Source: Paenibacillus silviterrae
GTDB taxonomy: Bacteria; Bacillota; Bacilli; Paenibacillales; NBRC-103111
DNA length: 64,000 nucleotides
Assembly (NCBI RefSeq): GCF_030167925.1
Contig: NZ_JASKUT010000002.1
Coordinates: forward strand, 434,001 to 498,000
Reading direction: 5' to 3'
The notes beneath the pieces are model-generated. The model had not been told where the DNA came from and made no database searches. It saw nothing but the letters and a program-made list of their open reading frames with translations. The position numbers were made by a program, and so were the translations under genes. How positions within the stretch are numbered: position 1 is the stretch's first letter; every line of letters begins with the position of its first letter. Positions 28,163-35,782 of this stretch are shown piece by piece.

Positions 28163-28538
28163 AAGGCGAACAAACGGGCCACCGGTCAGCAAACAAAAGC
28201 GTCCAATCGCAGATTTGCAACTAGAGGCACGTGGGAAGCGCGAAAAGAGGCCTGCAATTGCAAAAGTGCAATAGGAGGCGAACAAACGGGCCGCCGTGCA
28301 GCAAACCAAAGCGTCCAATCGCAGATTTGCAACTAGAGGCACGTGGGAAGCGCAAAAAGGGGTCCGCAATTGCAAATGTGCGATAAAAGGGCGAACAAAT
28401 GGGCCACCAGGCCACGAACAGTAGCGTCCAATCGCAGATTTGCAACTAGAGGCACGTGGGAAGCGCAAAAAGGGGTCCGCAATTGCAAAAGTGCTATAGG
28501 CGAATAAACGGGCCGCACGGCAAAAGAACAGATAAGCC
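28163..28538. repeat. Tandem ~112-bp repeat, three full units and a partial fourth
   Basis: Three consecutive units share the block GTCCAATCGCAGATTTGCAA and the following ACTAGAGGCACGTGGGAAGC. The first block starts at 28201, 28313 and 28426 (periods 112 and 113). Each unit also has a leading GCGAACAAACGGGCC-like part and a trailing GCAATTGCAAAAGTGC-like part; a fourth, partial unit (CGAATAAACGGGCCGC) ends near 28538. The variable part is the ~25 bp between CGGGCC and GTCC. Open frames across it simply reflect the periodicity and show no family signature. The rest of the 27976-28642 gap holds the terminator at 28123 and the leader of the YdjM-like gene. Confidence 0.9.
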
Positions 28539-28642
28539 CGGTGTTCGGCAGCGCTACTGCGAGAAAGCTTCTTTAGCACTATTATTCGATGTGAAGTAAT
28601 ATGATACAATGGAGCTTAGATCACCGAACGGAGGTTCTTATT

Positions 28643-29152
28643 TTGCTGCAAAAAACACACGGTGTTGCCGGAGTGCTCGCCGCGGAGCTTATTATTTTAC
28701 AATCAGGAGTACCTATCCTTTCATGGGAAACAGCTGCCGGTGTATTGATCGGTTGCTTTGCCGGTCCGTTAGCCGACATAGATAAACCGGGGTCCGTCAT
28801 GGCAAAGCTCTTTTTTCCTTTGTCCGCCTTGCTCCGGTTTCTCCAAATCAAACACAGAACGTTGACGCATTCGCTTGTTTTCATTCTAGCTTTGACCGTG
28901 CTGGCTATACCGCTGCCGTCCTTCTATTTCTGGACGTTACTGTTCGCTTATGCCACTCATCCGCTAATCGATTTACTCAACGAGCAAGGGGTGAGACTGC
29001 TGTGGCCCGCTCCATTCAAAATTCGGCTGCTGCCCAAATGGCTTGCGATCGAAACGGGATCCGCAGCGGAGGTTATATTTCGCTGGGGTCTTATCTTCAT
29101 AGGCGTCTTGCTTCTCGGTCAGGAAGTTATCCAGTGGTATGGGAGTCGCTAG
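28643..29152 (+). CDS. YdjM-like membrane-bound metal-dependent hydrolase
   Basis: A 169-residue membrane protein of the YdjM (DUF457-like) family. Conserved polar residues are QKTHGVAG, PLADIDKPGS, KHRTLTHS and THPLIDLLNEQGVRLLWP, which supply His/Asp ligands at the membrane face; about four helices lie between them. TTG at 28643 is preferred to the longer ATG 28601 frame: GGAGG at 28630-28634 gives 8-nt spacing, and a -10-like TACAAT overlaps 28605-28610, which would place the longer start inside the promoter. The last 26 bp overlap the end of the opposite DUF421 gene. Members of this family are LexA-regulated in enterobacteria, but nothing here shows that. Confidence 0.85.
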   Translation: MLQKTHGVAGVLAAELIILQSGVPILSWETAAGVLIGCFAGPLADIDKPGSVMAKLFFPLSALLRFLQIKHRTLTHSLVFILALTVLAIPLPSFYFWTLLFAYATHPLIDLLNEQGVRLLWPAPFKIRLLPKWLAIETGSAAEVIFRWGLIFIGVLLLGQEVIQWYGSR

Positions 29153-29636
29153 GGTTCAAATCCCTGGGGGTGAGGCTTCGATATTCTTTTTTCTTCAATA
29201 CGGACAGCGCGCCGTTGATTTCTAGGATTGCATACTCCACTTCTTTAACATCGAAAACATCCTTACCACGTAATCCTTGTTCTAAGGCCTCCATGGAATA
29301 TTTGTATTTAAGGAGGTTTTCCTCAACAAGGAGACCGTCCTTAATAATGACTACCGGCTGACCGGAAATCAGCTTGCGGGCCGTTTGGCTTTTGAGAGAC
29401 AGCAGCATTAAGCTGTAGCCGATACCACTGATAAGAAGAAGCGATAGTAAGAAATACTGCATTTTAATATTGATATTAAAAGCCATGTTACCGCCTATAG
29501 TTCCTAAGGTCATGGAAAGTACAAATAAATGATGAGAGCTATGTGAAATGAGACGCCTCCCTAAGAGTTTGGTGTATGCCCACAACCAGCAAAAAGCCAA
29601 TACAGTCCTTAGGGTAACTTCTAAATAGGGTGACAT
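29127..29636 (-). CDS. Short DUF421 (YetF-like) membrane protein, C-terminally truncated
   Basis: A 169-residue protein with about three N-terminal membrane helices and the start of the cytoplasmic domain (LISGQPVVIIKDGLLVEENL, MEALEQGLRGKDVFDVKEVE, NGALSVLKKKEY). It is homologous to the 235-residue DUF421 protein at 61.8 kb, but stops just after the point where that protein continues for ~70 residues. Its last residues (DSHTTG) are coded opposite the 3' end of the YdjM-like gene, so the tail looks like read-through into foreign sequence after a deletion. ATG is preceded by AAAGGAGATCC, so it is probably still translated. It may be functional in short form; such short family members exist. 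Confidence 0.82.
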   Translation of the reverse strand: MSPYLEVTLRTVLAFCWLWAYTKLLGRRLISHSSHHLFVLSMTLGTIGGNMAFNINIKMQYFLLSLLLISGIGYSLMLLSLKSQTARKLISGQPVVIIKDGLLVEENLLKYKYSMEALEQGLRGKDVFDVKEVEYAILEINGALSVLKKKEYRSLTPRDLNPSDSHTTG

Positions 29637-29713
29637 AAGGATGGATCTCCTTTGAAAATAAGAATAATTACCATAAATAGGATAACCGAAATCCTCTAAT
29701 ATTATCGCTCAAG

Positions 29714-29741
29714 TCCCTTCAACCCGGAAGGGATGATTTTT
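29714..29741 (+). terminator. Weak hairpin with T-run
   Basis: TCCCTT (29714-29719) and AAGGGA (29728-29733) with an 8-nt loop, followed by TGATTTTT. It lies in the divergent region between the DUF421 gene and the first stalk-domain gene; no gene obviously ends here, so it may be a leader element instead. Confidence 0.3.
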
Positions 29742-29805
29742 GTCTCAAATTCTGGTACAGTGGGCTTACTGGCAATTCTATTACTAGTAAAAGGAGTTAT
29801 TTCGC

Positions 29806-31518
29806 TTGAACAAGAAATACTTGATTTCAACGGCCCTGCTGCTTGGCTTGCTTGCAGCACAGGGGCAAGCGGCGGATGCTCAAGTGTCCGGCACCACCAT
29901 CAAGCTCAAGCTGCAGGATAGCGAGACCGCGGCAGAAGTGAGCGGCCTTCAGACGACGTTAGCTACAGCTCCGGTCATAGTAGACGGCAGCTTCTACGTG
30001 CCCATTCGTTGGGTTAGCCAGCAGCTGGGTATGACCATGGTATGGAAGGCGGAGAGCCGGAGGATCGGACTGACGGCACCACATGCCTATATCGAATGGG
30101 ATCTGAACCGGGCAACGGCCTCGGTTAACGGGATCTCCGTACCTTTAGAAGAAACGTCGATCATTCAGAATGATAGTTTACTAGTAAAGCTGAGCTGGAT
30201 TGCGCCCTATATGGGAGTGACCTATGTGTACCAGCCGAACCCGAGCAGGGTGGAGCTTACCTATACCGGACCCACCAAGACGGCTTACCGTGAATCGGTG
30301 TATACCGAGAACATCCAGCCGAACTCTCAGCCAATTGCCAAATTCGTTACCGATAAGGCCGAATATCGCAAGGGAGAGCCGGTAGCCTATGTCGATTTGA
30401 GCTATGATGCCGATGCCGAGGGCTTGCCGGAGTACCGTTGGATCGGTCAGAAGGACGCCTTCTTCGAGCCGGGTACGCACGCGGTTACGCTGCAGGTGCG
30501 CGATGGGAGCGGTCTATGGAGCGAGCCGTTTACGCAAAGCGTCAAGGTGACGGACGATACCTTCCTGACAGAGGAGCAATTCCCTTGGTATGCGAAGCCG
30601 GTGGGTACTTTGGCCAAGCTCAGCAATGCGGCATGGAAGCGGAACTTATCCGACGCGCCAGCAATATCCTCAGAGATTACCGAACGGAACGAAAGGCTTC
30701 AGGTCGTGAGCGGGGTCAACCATACCATTGGGCAGAGTGGTTTGCTTAAGAAGCAGACTATCAATGGAAAAGTAAGGCTGTATTCCCATCATGTACTTGG
30801 AATGAAGGAATCCAAGCAGTTCGCCATCCTTCTGCATAACCCGAATCCTACGGAAACACGACACATCTCTGTCAGCAAACAAGGCATGGGGGGACCGACC
30901 TTGTTTCATGGCGCGTCTGCAGCTTCGGCAGTGGCAAGCTTTATGACCGAGCCCGCACTTGATCAATGGATCGAGGTCAAGCCTGGCGAGACAGTAACCT
31001 TACAGCGGTACACCCTTCAACCGGGACAAGGCATTATACATATGAAGGATATGGAAAGCGACGGGCCATTGGAGGCCGGCTTTGTTGTGACAGGGGAGTT
31101 TGACTCCATCCGAGCCCTTCCTAATTATGCAGCAGTTACTGATGCAGTAGTTGCTTCGAGTACCGGCGCATCGGAAGTAAAGCTCCAAGCCTATGTGAAG
31201 AACTTGACCGCGGTATCGCAATGGACGACCCCTGCGCCTGATGCTACGAATATAGGTACGGTATACAAGATGCGAATGACCTTCCCGAGTAAAGCGGCGA
31301 TCGGACTGAGAGCCCCCGACGGTCTTGTGAACGGAACGTTGAAGGTTAACGGCAAGGTTATGCAGCTGCCCGAAGGCGGTCTAACGGACCAGGACGGCGC
31401 TCTACTCATTTATCGTTCTACAGGCCTTGAGGCGGAAATTACGATCGAATGGATGACTGCACCGGGAAGCACGTCTTCCGCACAATGGATTTACTACCCG
31501 CTGGAAGAGAAAAGGTAG
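29806..31518 (+). CDS. Secreted stalk-domain (copper amine oxidase N-terminal-like) protein
   Basis: A 570-residue exported protein. The signal peptide (KKYLISTALLLGLLAAQGQA) ends near residue 22. Residues ~30-155 form a stalk domain of the copper-amine-oxidase N-terminal type: FYVPIRWVSQQLGMTMVWKA, then AYIEWDLNRATASVNG. Residues ~175-250 are PKD-like (PIAKFVTDKAEYRKGEP, GTHAVTLQVRDGSG). The C-terminal ~300 residues form a beta-rich domain shared with the next gene. There is no amine oxidase catalytic domain. TTG start has AAAAGGAG at about 10 nt. It is the first of two paralogues in tandem, 19 bp apart. Probably a cell-wall-associated surface protein; ligand unknown. Confidence 0.86.
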   Translation: MNKKYLISTALLLGLLAAQGQAADAQVSGTTIKLKLQDSETAAEVSGLQTTLATAPVIVDGSFYVPIRWVSQQLGMTMVWKAESRRIGLTAPHAYIEWDLNRATASVNGISVPLEETSIIQNDSLLVKLSWIAPYMGVTYVYQPNPSRVELTYTGPTKTAYRESVYTENIQPNSQPIAKFVTDKAEYRKGEPVAYVDLSYDADAEGLPEYRWIGQKDAFFEPGTHAVTLQVRDGSGLWSEPFTQSVKVTDDTFLTEEQFPWYAKPVGTLAKLSNAAWKRNLSDAPAISSEITERNERLQVVSGVNHTIGQSGLLKKQTINGKVRLYSHHVLGMKESKQFAILLHNPNPTETRHISVSKQGMGGPTLFHGASAASAVASFMTEPALDQWIEVKPGETVTLQRYTLQPGQGIIHMKDMESDGPLEAGFVVTGEFDSIRALPNYAAVTDAVVASSTGASEVKLQAYVKNLTAVSQWTTPAPDATNIGTVYKMRMTFPSKAAIGLRAPDGLVNGTLKVNGKVMQLPEGGLTDQDGALLIYRSTGLEAEITIEWMTAPGSTSSAQWIYYPLEEKR

Positions 31519-31537
31519 GAAAGGACAGGACTAAGTT

Positions 31538-33328
31538 ATGATAAGCAAAAATAAATCCTTCATACTATGCCTTGGCGCTTCTCTGCTGCTGGGGGCGTTC
31601 GTCAGCCAGCAGCACGCGGCGGCTGCAAGCACCACAGCAGCTGCCGTTCCGGAGCATCAACAAATGTTTCTCTACCCTTTGGAGAAAACCGCGTACAGTA
31701 ACGGAGTCAAGCTGGAAATGCAAGCTCCGCTCGTCGAGCGCGAGGGACGGTATTATATTCCTGCTGTGGAGCTGCCGGGCTTGTTCGGCACTCCCGTCCA
31801 ATGGAACGAGTCCACAGGTTCGGTTCTGATCACGACACCGAAGGTATTTCTTGAGGCGTCCCTGACGGAGGAGTCTTTCTTTATCAATGGCGAGAAGCAG
31901 CCTTGGGGCAAGAACGCCTTGCTTCAGGAGAACCGATTGTATCTGGATATCACATGGCTGGAGCAATGGATCGCTTTTCACTCGAAATTCAATAAAGAGC
32001 TAAGCCGTGTGGAACTGCAGTATGTGAAGCCGGCGGCGGATCGTACGCTCTTTACGAATGATGCCATGCCCAATGTAAAGCCCGTTGCGAAGTTTGCCGT
32101 CGACAAGGAAGCTTACCGGATCGGTGAGCCGATCCATTATACGAATATAAGCTACGATCCGAAGGGAACCGCGCTGAAGTCCAGCGACTGGATCGGAAAT
32201 GCCGACGTGATCTACACTCCGGGGCTGTATAAGGTATCCTTAACCGTGCAGGATAGTCTGGGGAACTACAGCGAGACGTATTCCCAGAACATACTTGTAC
32301 TGGACGAGCCCTATTTAAATGAGTTCGAGCATGATGTTTATCACGCGCCTGTGGGAACGTACGTCAGGAAAGAAGAGGCGGAGCTGCGAAAGTACCTTCG
32401 CGGTATTCCACAGCTGGAGCATAAGGAGCAGAAGCCGACCGACCGGCCGCTAATCGTAAGTGACAGTCCGGAAACCTTCGAGGGCAAGGGCTTCCTATAC
32501 CAGGAGAAGGTAAACGGCAAAGCCCGTCTCTACGCCACGCATGTGAACGGTACGGATCGGAGGATGAAATTCGCGATTCTTGTGCGTAATCTGAATCCTG
32601 ACCGAGAGGTCAAGATCAAGACGACGAATCAAGGCGAGGTATACCCAACGATTTATGCCAATCTGATGGGCAACGAGCCGACGATCGATTTCCTTCAAGC
32701 CCGTGGCGAACCGCAGTCCATGGTGCTTCGTCCGCAGGAAGAGGCTTATTATAAAATGATGCCGGACTTTTACCCGGGTCAGGGAATGAACGTCATGTAT
32801 GACGTCGAAACGGATGGGGATGTATTGTTCTCCTTTGTCGCAATGGAGCATGAGGATCATATCAACGATTTAACCCATTACCCGAAGCTGCCTTATCGCG
32901 GCAATGTGCGGGGAACGTTCAGCGGCTCCGAGGTGATCTGGAACATTGATGCCTCAACCGTGAAGAAGCCGTCCAGCTTTGCCATTGGCGACGGCACCTC
33001 GGATCAATTCGTCACCGGTTTTGATTATTTCCATAAAGAACCGTCACTCAATCTGGGGAACTATGGCGTGGTCTACAAAATTCACATCGAAGCGCCCCCA
33101 GCCGTATCCGTTCTTGTGCTTCCTCGCGGAGGAGTATTTAAGGGACCGTTTGAGGTGAACGGACGCATTATCCAAGTTCCGGCTTCCGGGGTCATGATGG
33201 ATTACCAGGGTTATACGATTATTGCGAGGACGAACGGAACGGAGAAATCCATTGACCTCGAGTTCTCTCCCGCATCGGGCTCGGCTTTCCCGATCGACAT
33301 TATTCTATACCCGCTGGATAAAAAGTGA
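31538..33328 (+). CDS. Secreted stalk-domain protein, paralogue of the preceding gene
   Basis: A 596-residue exported protein with the same architecture as its neighbour: signal peptide (residues ~1-30, ending AAAAS), stalk domain ~45-160 (YYIPAVELPGLFGTPVQWNE), PKD-like domain ~185-260 (KPVAKFAVDKEAYRIGEP, GLYKVSLTVQDSLGN), and the C-terminal domain. Matching landmarks include KVNGKARLYATHVNG versus TINGKVRLYSHHVLG, and FAILVRNLNP versus FAILLHNPNP. Overall similarity is moderate, so the duplication is old. A ribosome site AGGAAAGGA precedes the ATG. The pair forms one operon ended by the hairpin at 33341. Possibly two subunits of one surface structure. Confidence 0.86.
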   Translation: MISKNKSFILCLGASLLLGAFVSQQHAAAASTTAAAVPEHQQMFLYPLEKTAYSNGVKLEMQAPLVEREGRYYIPAVELPGLFGTPVQWNESTGSVLITTPKVFLEASLTEESFFINGEKQPWGKNALLQENRLYLDITWLEQWIAFHSKFNKELSRVELQYVKPAADRTLFTNDAMPNVKPVAKFAVDKEAYRIGEPIHYTNISYDPKGTALKSSDWIGNADVIYTPGLYKVSLTVQDSLGNYSETYSQNILVLDEPYLNEFEHDVYHAPVGTYVRKEEAELRKYLRGIPQLEHKEQKPTDRPLIVSDSPETFEGKGFLYQEKVNGKARLYATHVNGTDRRMKFAILVRNLNPDREVKIKTTNQGEVYPTIYANLMGNEPTIDFLQARGEPQSMVLRPQEEAYYKMMPDFYPGQGMNVMYDVETDGDVLFSFVAMEHEDHINDLTHYPKLPYRGNVRGTFSGSEVIWNIDASTVKKPSSFAIGDGTSDQFVTGFDYFHKEPSLNLGNYGVVYKIHIEAPPAVSVLVLPRGGVFKGPFEVNGRIIQVPASGVMMDYQGYTIIARTNGTEKSIDLEFSPASGSAFPIDIILYPLDKK

Positions 33329-33340
33329 AAAGCATGAAAA

Positions 33341-33380
33341 AAAAGCTCAGCTACGAGTCAGTAGCTGAGCTGTTCTCTTT
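33341..33380. terminator. Bidirectional terminator with the opposing stop codon in its loop
   Basis: AGCTCAGCTAC (33344-33354) and GTAGCTGAGCT (33361-33371) form an 11-bp stem; the loop GAGTCA contains the stop codon of the minus-strand gene (33358-33360). Runs of A before and T after give a U-run in both directions. Confidence 0.85.
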
Positions 33381-34119
33381 TGATGATTTTCATATAACGG
33401 TCTATCTTTCGATAAAGCGTACGATCCTCATGATGACGAAAAAGCTCATAGAACGGATTCGTATTCACCTCGATGATCCACACACTGCGCTGAGAGTCAA
33501 TGCCAAAATCGATGCCTAGCCTCCGGCAGTGCTTATAACGCTTCTCGAATTTTTTCGCCGCCATAAATCCTATGCGAATCATTTGTGCCTGTACCTGACG
33601 AATTTGTTTGGGTGACAGTCCGGCTAGTCGAAGAGAATCCCGGAACCGAATGGCCTTACCCCCATGATTGTAATTGGTAACAATCCGAGTACCGGAAGCG
33701 ACCTTGCCCATAATCCCCATGCATAGCCATTTATCCTTCGGCTTCAGCATGAGCAGCCGGAAATCCGCAGGATGTCCCTTCACCTTAACCAAGGAAACTC
33801 CTTTTTGAATTAAGAAGCGTCCGCCCCTCGTGTGCCCGAACACGATTTTGGATATCTTCTTCGGCCCGACGAGCTGAGCCTGCTGCTCCCGCTGCACCAG
33901 ATATTGGGAGCCCGATTTGGTAACCTTCATAATGCGGTTGCCGAACGAACCGAAAACCGGTTTGACGTAATTGACACGATACTTGCTCAGATACGTATTC
34001 AAGCTGCTGCGGCTGAGCGGACGCGTTGGTGGTATATGTCGTGCAAGCCCGCGATGTCCCACCAGTCCCAGATGTCTGCTCCACTTGTCCTTGACATGCC
34101 ACTGACGCTTTCTAATCAT
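33358..34119 (-). CDS. YheC/YheD-family (spore coat-associated, ATP-grasp-like) protein
   Basis: A 253-residue basic protein of the YheC/YheD family, whose Bacillus members are associated with the endospore coat. The ATP-grasp-like part has YVKPVFGSFGNRIMKV, FLIQKGVSLVKVKGHPADFR and, near the C-terminus, GIDFGIDSQRSVWIIEVNTNP, with the usual metal/ATP-binding Glu-x-Asn. ATG at 34119 is preferred to the ATG at 34131, because the only ribosome site, AAGGAG, abuts the first ATG without spacing. It is convergent with the stalk-protein operon; its 3' end is part of the shared terminator. Role in spores is inferred from the family. Confidence 0.85.
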   Translation of the reverse strand: MIRKRQWHVKDKWSRHLGLVGHRGLARHIPPTRPLSRSSLNTYLSKYRVNYVKPVFGSFGNRIMKVTKSGSQYLVQREQQAQLVGPKKISKIVFGHTRGGRFLIQKGVSLVKVKGHPADFRLLMLKPKDKWLCMGIMGKVASGTRIVTNYNHGGKAIRFRDSLRLAGLSPKQIRQVQAQMIRIGFMAAKKFEKRYKHCRRLGIDFGIDSQRSVWIIEVNTNPFYELFRHHEDRTLYRKIDRYMKIIKREQLSY

Positions 34120-34266
34120 GCCTTTGCGCATCTCCTTAACCTCTTATAATAGTGAATCGTAATCTATATATTCATATGCGGACATTAGAAGGGGGGGTTG
34201 GACTTCCCCCTAATGCAGATGGTACAATTCGTTGAATACGAATCACACGGGAGTTGACCGGACATC

Positions 34267-34851
34267 ATGCTTGAGCTGCTGTATACGACCGCAAAGGGTT
34301 TGCTGCCGGGAGCTATGCTTGTTATGACTGTTTCCTTGGTATATAGGAGCTGGAAAAACGGGATTTCCCCCATGCCCTCATCCTCTCTCGTCCGCCGGAC
34401 GGTAGCCCAAGAGGTCGGTCGGCTCGGTATTCGCGGAACGATCATTGAAGCAGGCTCCGGCTGGGGGACTCTGGCGTTTTCTTTACAAAGGCGGCTTCGG
34501 GGAATACGTATGATCGGCATCGAAAATTCGATGATTCCGCTGGGGGTCTCGCGGCTCATGTCAGCCGTTCTGAAGCGTGTTCACCCTGAGGTATACAAGG
34601 ATATAAGCTTTCATTACGGAGACCTGTACGCTTACCCTTATGGGGAGGCGGCCGCCGTAGTGTGCTACCTGTTTCCGGGGGCAATGAAGAAGCTTAGCGG
34701 CTTACTCCGCGATAAGCTGCCACCCGGAGCGTACGTGATCAGTATCTTCTTCGCCATCCCCGGATGGGAAGCACAAAGAGTGATCACATGCAAGGATATA
34801 TACCGTACAAAAATTTATGTATACGCGCATATCGACGAAAAGGAAATGTAA
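34267..34851 (+). CDS. Class I SAM-dependent methyltransferase, membrane-anchored
   Basis: A 194-residue protein. An N-terminal hydrophobic stretch (LLYTTAKGLLPGAMLVMTVSLV) is probably a membrane anchor. The Rossmann fold follows, with motif I TIIEAGSGWGTLAFSL, motif II MIGIENS, and the later strand VCYLFPGAM. Similar short, anchored methyltransferases occur in Bacillales and are of unknown substrate. The gene is transcribed away from the YheC/D gene; the region between contains a short GC-rich inverted element. A promoter for the next gene overlaps its 3' end. Confidence 0.8.
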   Translation: MLELLYTTAKGLLPGAMLVMTVSLVYRSWKNGISPMPSSSLVRRTVAQEVGRLGIRGTIIEAGSGWGTLAFSLQRRLRGIRMIGIENSMIPLGVSRLMSAVLKRVHPEVYKDISFHYGDLYAYPYGEAAAVVCYLFPGAMKKLSGLLRDKLPPGAYVISIFFAIPGWEAQRVITCKDIYRTKIYVYAHIDEKEM

Positions 34852-34860
34852 GCGTATAAT
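34832..34860 (+). promoter_or_regulatory. Sigma-A-type promoter of the sugar isomerase gene
   Basis: TCGACG (34832-34837), a 17-bp spacer and a perfect TATAAT (34855-34860). The element overlaps the end of the methyltransferase gene and lies 53 bp before the GTG start of the isomerase. Confidence 0.55.
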
Positions 34861-34912
34861 TTGTGTGTACTTGTACTAAGATTGCTACCATTTGACAAAG
34901 GAGTGAAGATAG

Positions 34913-35680
34913 GTGAGATTGGCAGCACAGTTGTATACGCTTCGGGAGTATCTTAAAACGCCGGAAGATATCGCCGTAACGTTAAAGAAGGTAAAAGCCA
35001 TCGGGTATAACGCGGTGCAAGTGTCCGGTGTGGGACCTATCGATCCCAAAGCGCTCAAGGAGCTGACGGACCGCGAAGGGCTGAGCATTTGTGCAACGCA
35101 TATCGGGTACGCAGAACTAACAGAGCAAATGGATCAAGTCATCGAGAAGCATCACTTATGGGGATGTAAGTACGTAGGCCTCGGCGGCATGCCTCAAGAG
35201 TTCCGGGGAAGCAAGGAAGGCTACGAAGCGTTCGCCAAGAAAGCCACCGAGATCGGAAGGCAGCTGAATAACGCCGGACTTAAGTTTATTTACCATAACC
35301 ATGATTTTGAAATGGCCAAATTCGACGGTCGGACAGGGATGGACATTTTGTTCCAGGAAACGGATCCGGAATGTGTTGATTTTGAAATTGATGTATATTG
35401 GATTCAATCGGGTGGGGGCGACCCTGCGGAGTGGGTTCGCAAAATGGATGACCGGATGAAGGTGGTTCACTTGAAAGACATGGTGGCTGTAAACGCACGG
35501 GAGCAGCGCTTCGCCGAGGTTGGCGAAGGAAACATGAATTTCGCACGAATTCTGGAAGCCTGCAAGGAGATCGGCGTGGAGTGGGGGGCCGTCGAGCAGG
35601 ATCAATGCTACGGTGCCGACCCGTTCGATTGTCTGCAGCGCAGCTTCACGAATCTAAGAAGCATGGGCGTTGAGGCCTAA
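34913..35680 (+). CDS. Sugar phosphate isomerase/epimerase (AP-endonuclease-2-type TIM barrel)
   Basis: A 255-residue TIM-barrel protein of the IolE/IolI-like xylose isomerase family. Marks are RLAAQLYTLREYLKTPEDI at the N-terminus, the FIYHNHDFEM strand, the metal-binding DFEIDVYWIQSGGGDP and VHLKDM, and the late EVGEGNMNF with EWGAVEQDQC. GTG at 34913 has AAAGGAG at 9-nt spacing. It is a monocistronic gene between its own promoter and a strong terminator. Members convert keto-sugars or inosose derivatives; the exact substrate cannot be read from the sequence. Confidence 0.9.
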   Translation: MRLAAQLYTLREYLKTPEDIAVTLKKVKAIGYNAVQVSGVGPIDPKALKELTDREGLSICATHIGYAELTEQMDQVIEKHHLWGCKYVGLGGMPQEFRGSKEGYEAFAKKATEIGRQLNNAGLKFIYHNHDFEMAKFDGRTGMDILFQETDPECVDFEIDVYWIQSGGGDPAEWVRKMDDRMKVVHLKDMVAVNAREQRFAEVGEGNMNFARILEACKEIGVEWGAVEQDQCYGADPFDCLQRSFTNLRSMGVEA

Positions 35681-35704
35681 TAGCTTCATTCATCGGTGTA
35701 TAAA

Positions 35705-35763
35705 AAAGAGCACATTCTTTCTCGCCAGCGAAATGGGCGGGAGCAGAATGTGCTCTTTGTCTT
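35705..35763. terminator. Bidirectional terminator
   Basis: AAAGAGCACATTCT (35705-35718) and AGAATGTGCTCTTT (35745-35758) form a 14-bp stem around a partly paired 26-nt loop, with T-runs on both sides, between the isomerase and the convergent DUF11 gene. Confidence 0.85.
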
Positions 35764-35782
35764 TACGTATCGATAGAGAATG

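Noticed and set aside
28163..28538. CRISPR array
   Set aside because: The period is ~112 bp with ~80 bp nearly identical, there are only three units, and no cas genes are present; this does not fit short direct repeats with unique spacers.
34891..34899. Second perfect Spo0A-box word (TTTGACAAA) before the sugar isomerase
   Set aside because: It adjoins the ribosome site, downstream of a good TATAAT promoter, and about one such word is expected by chance in 64 kb.
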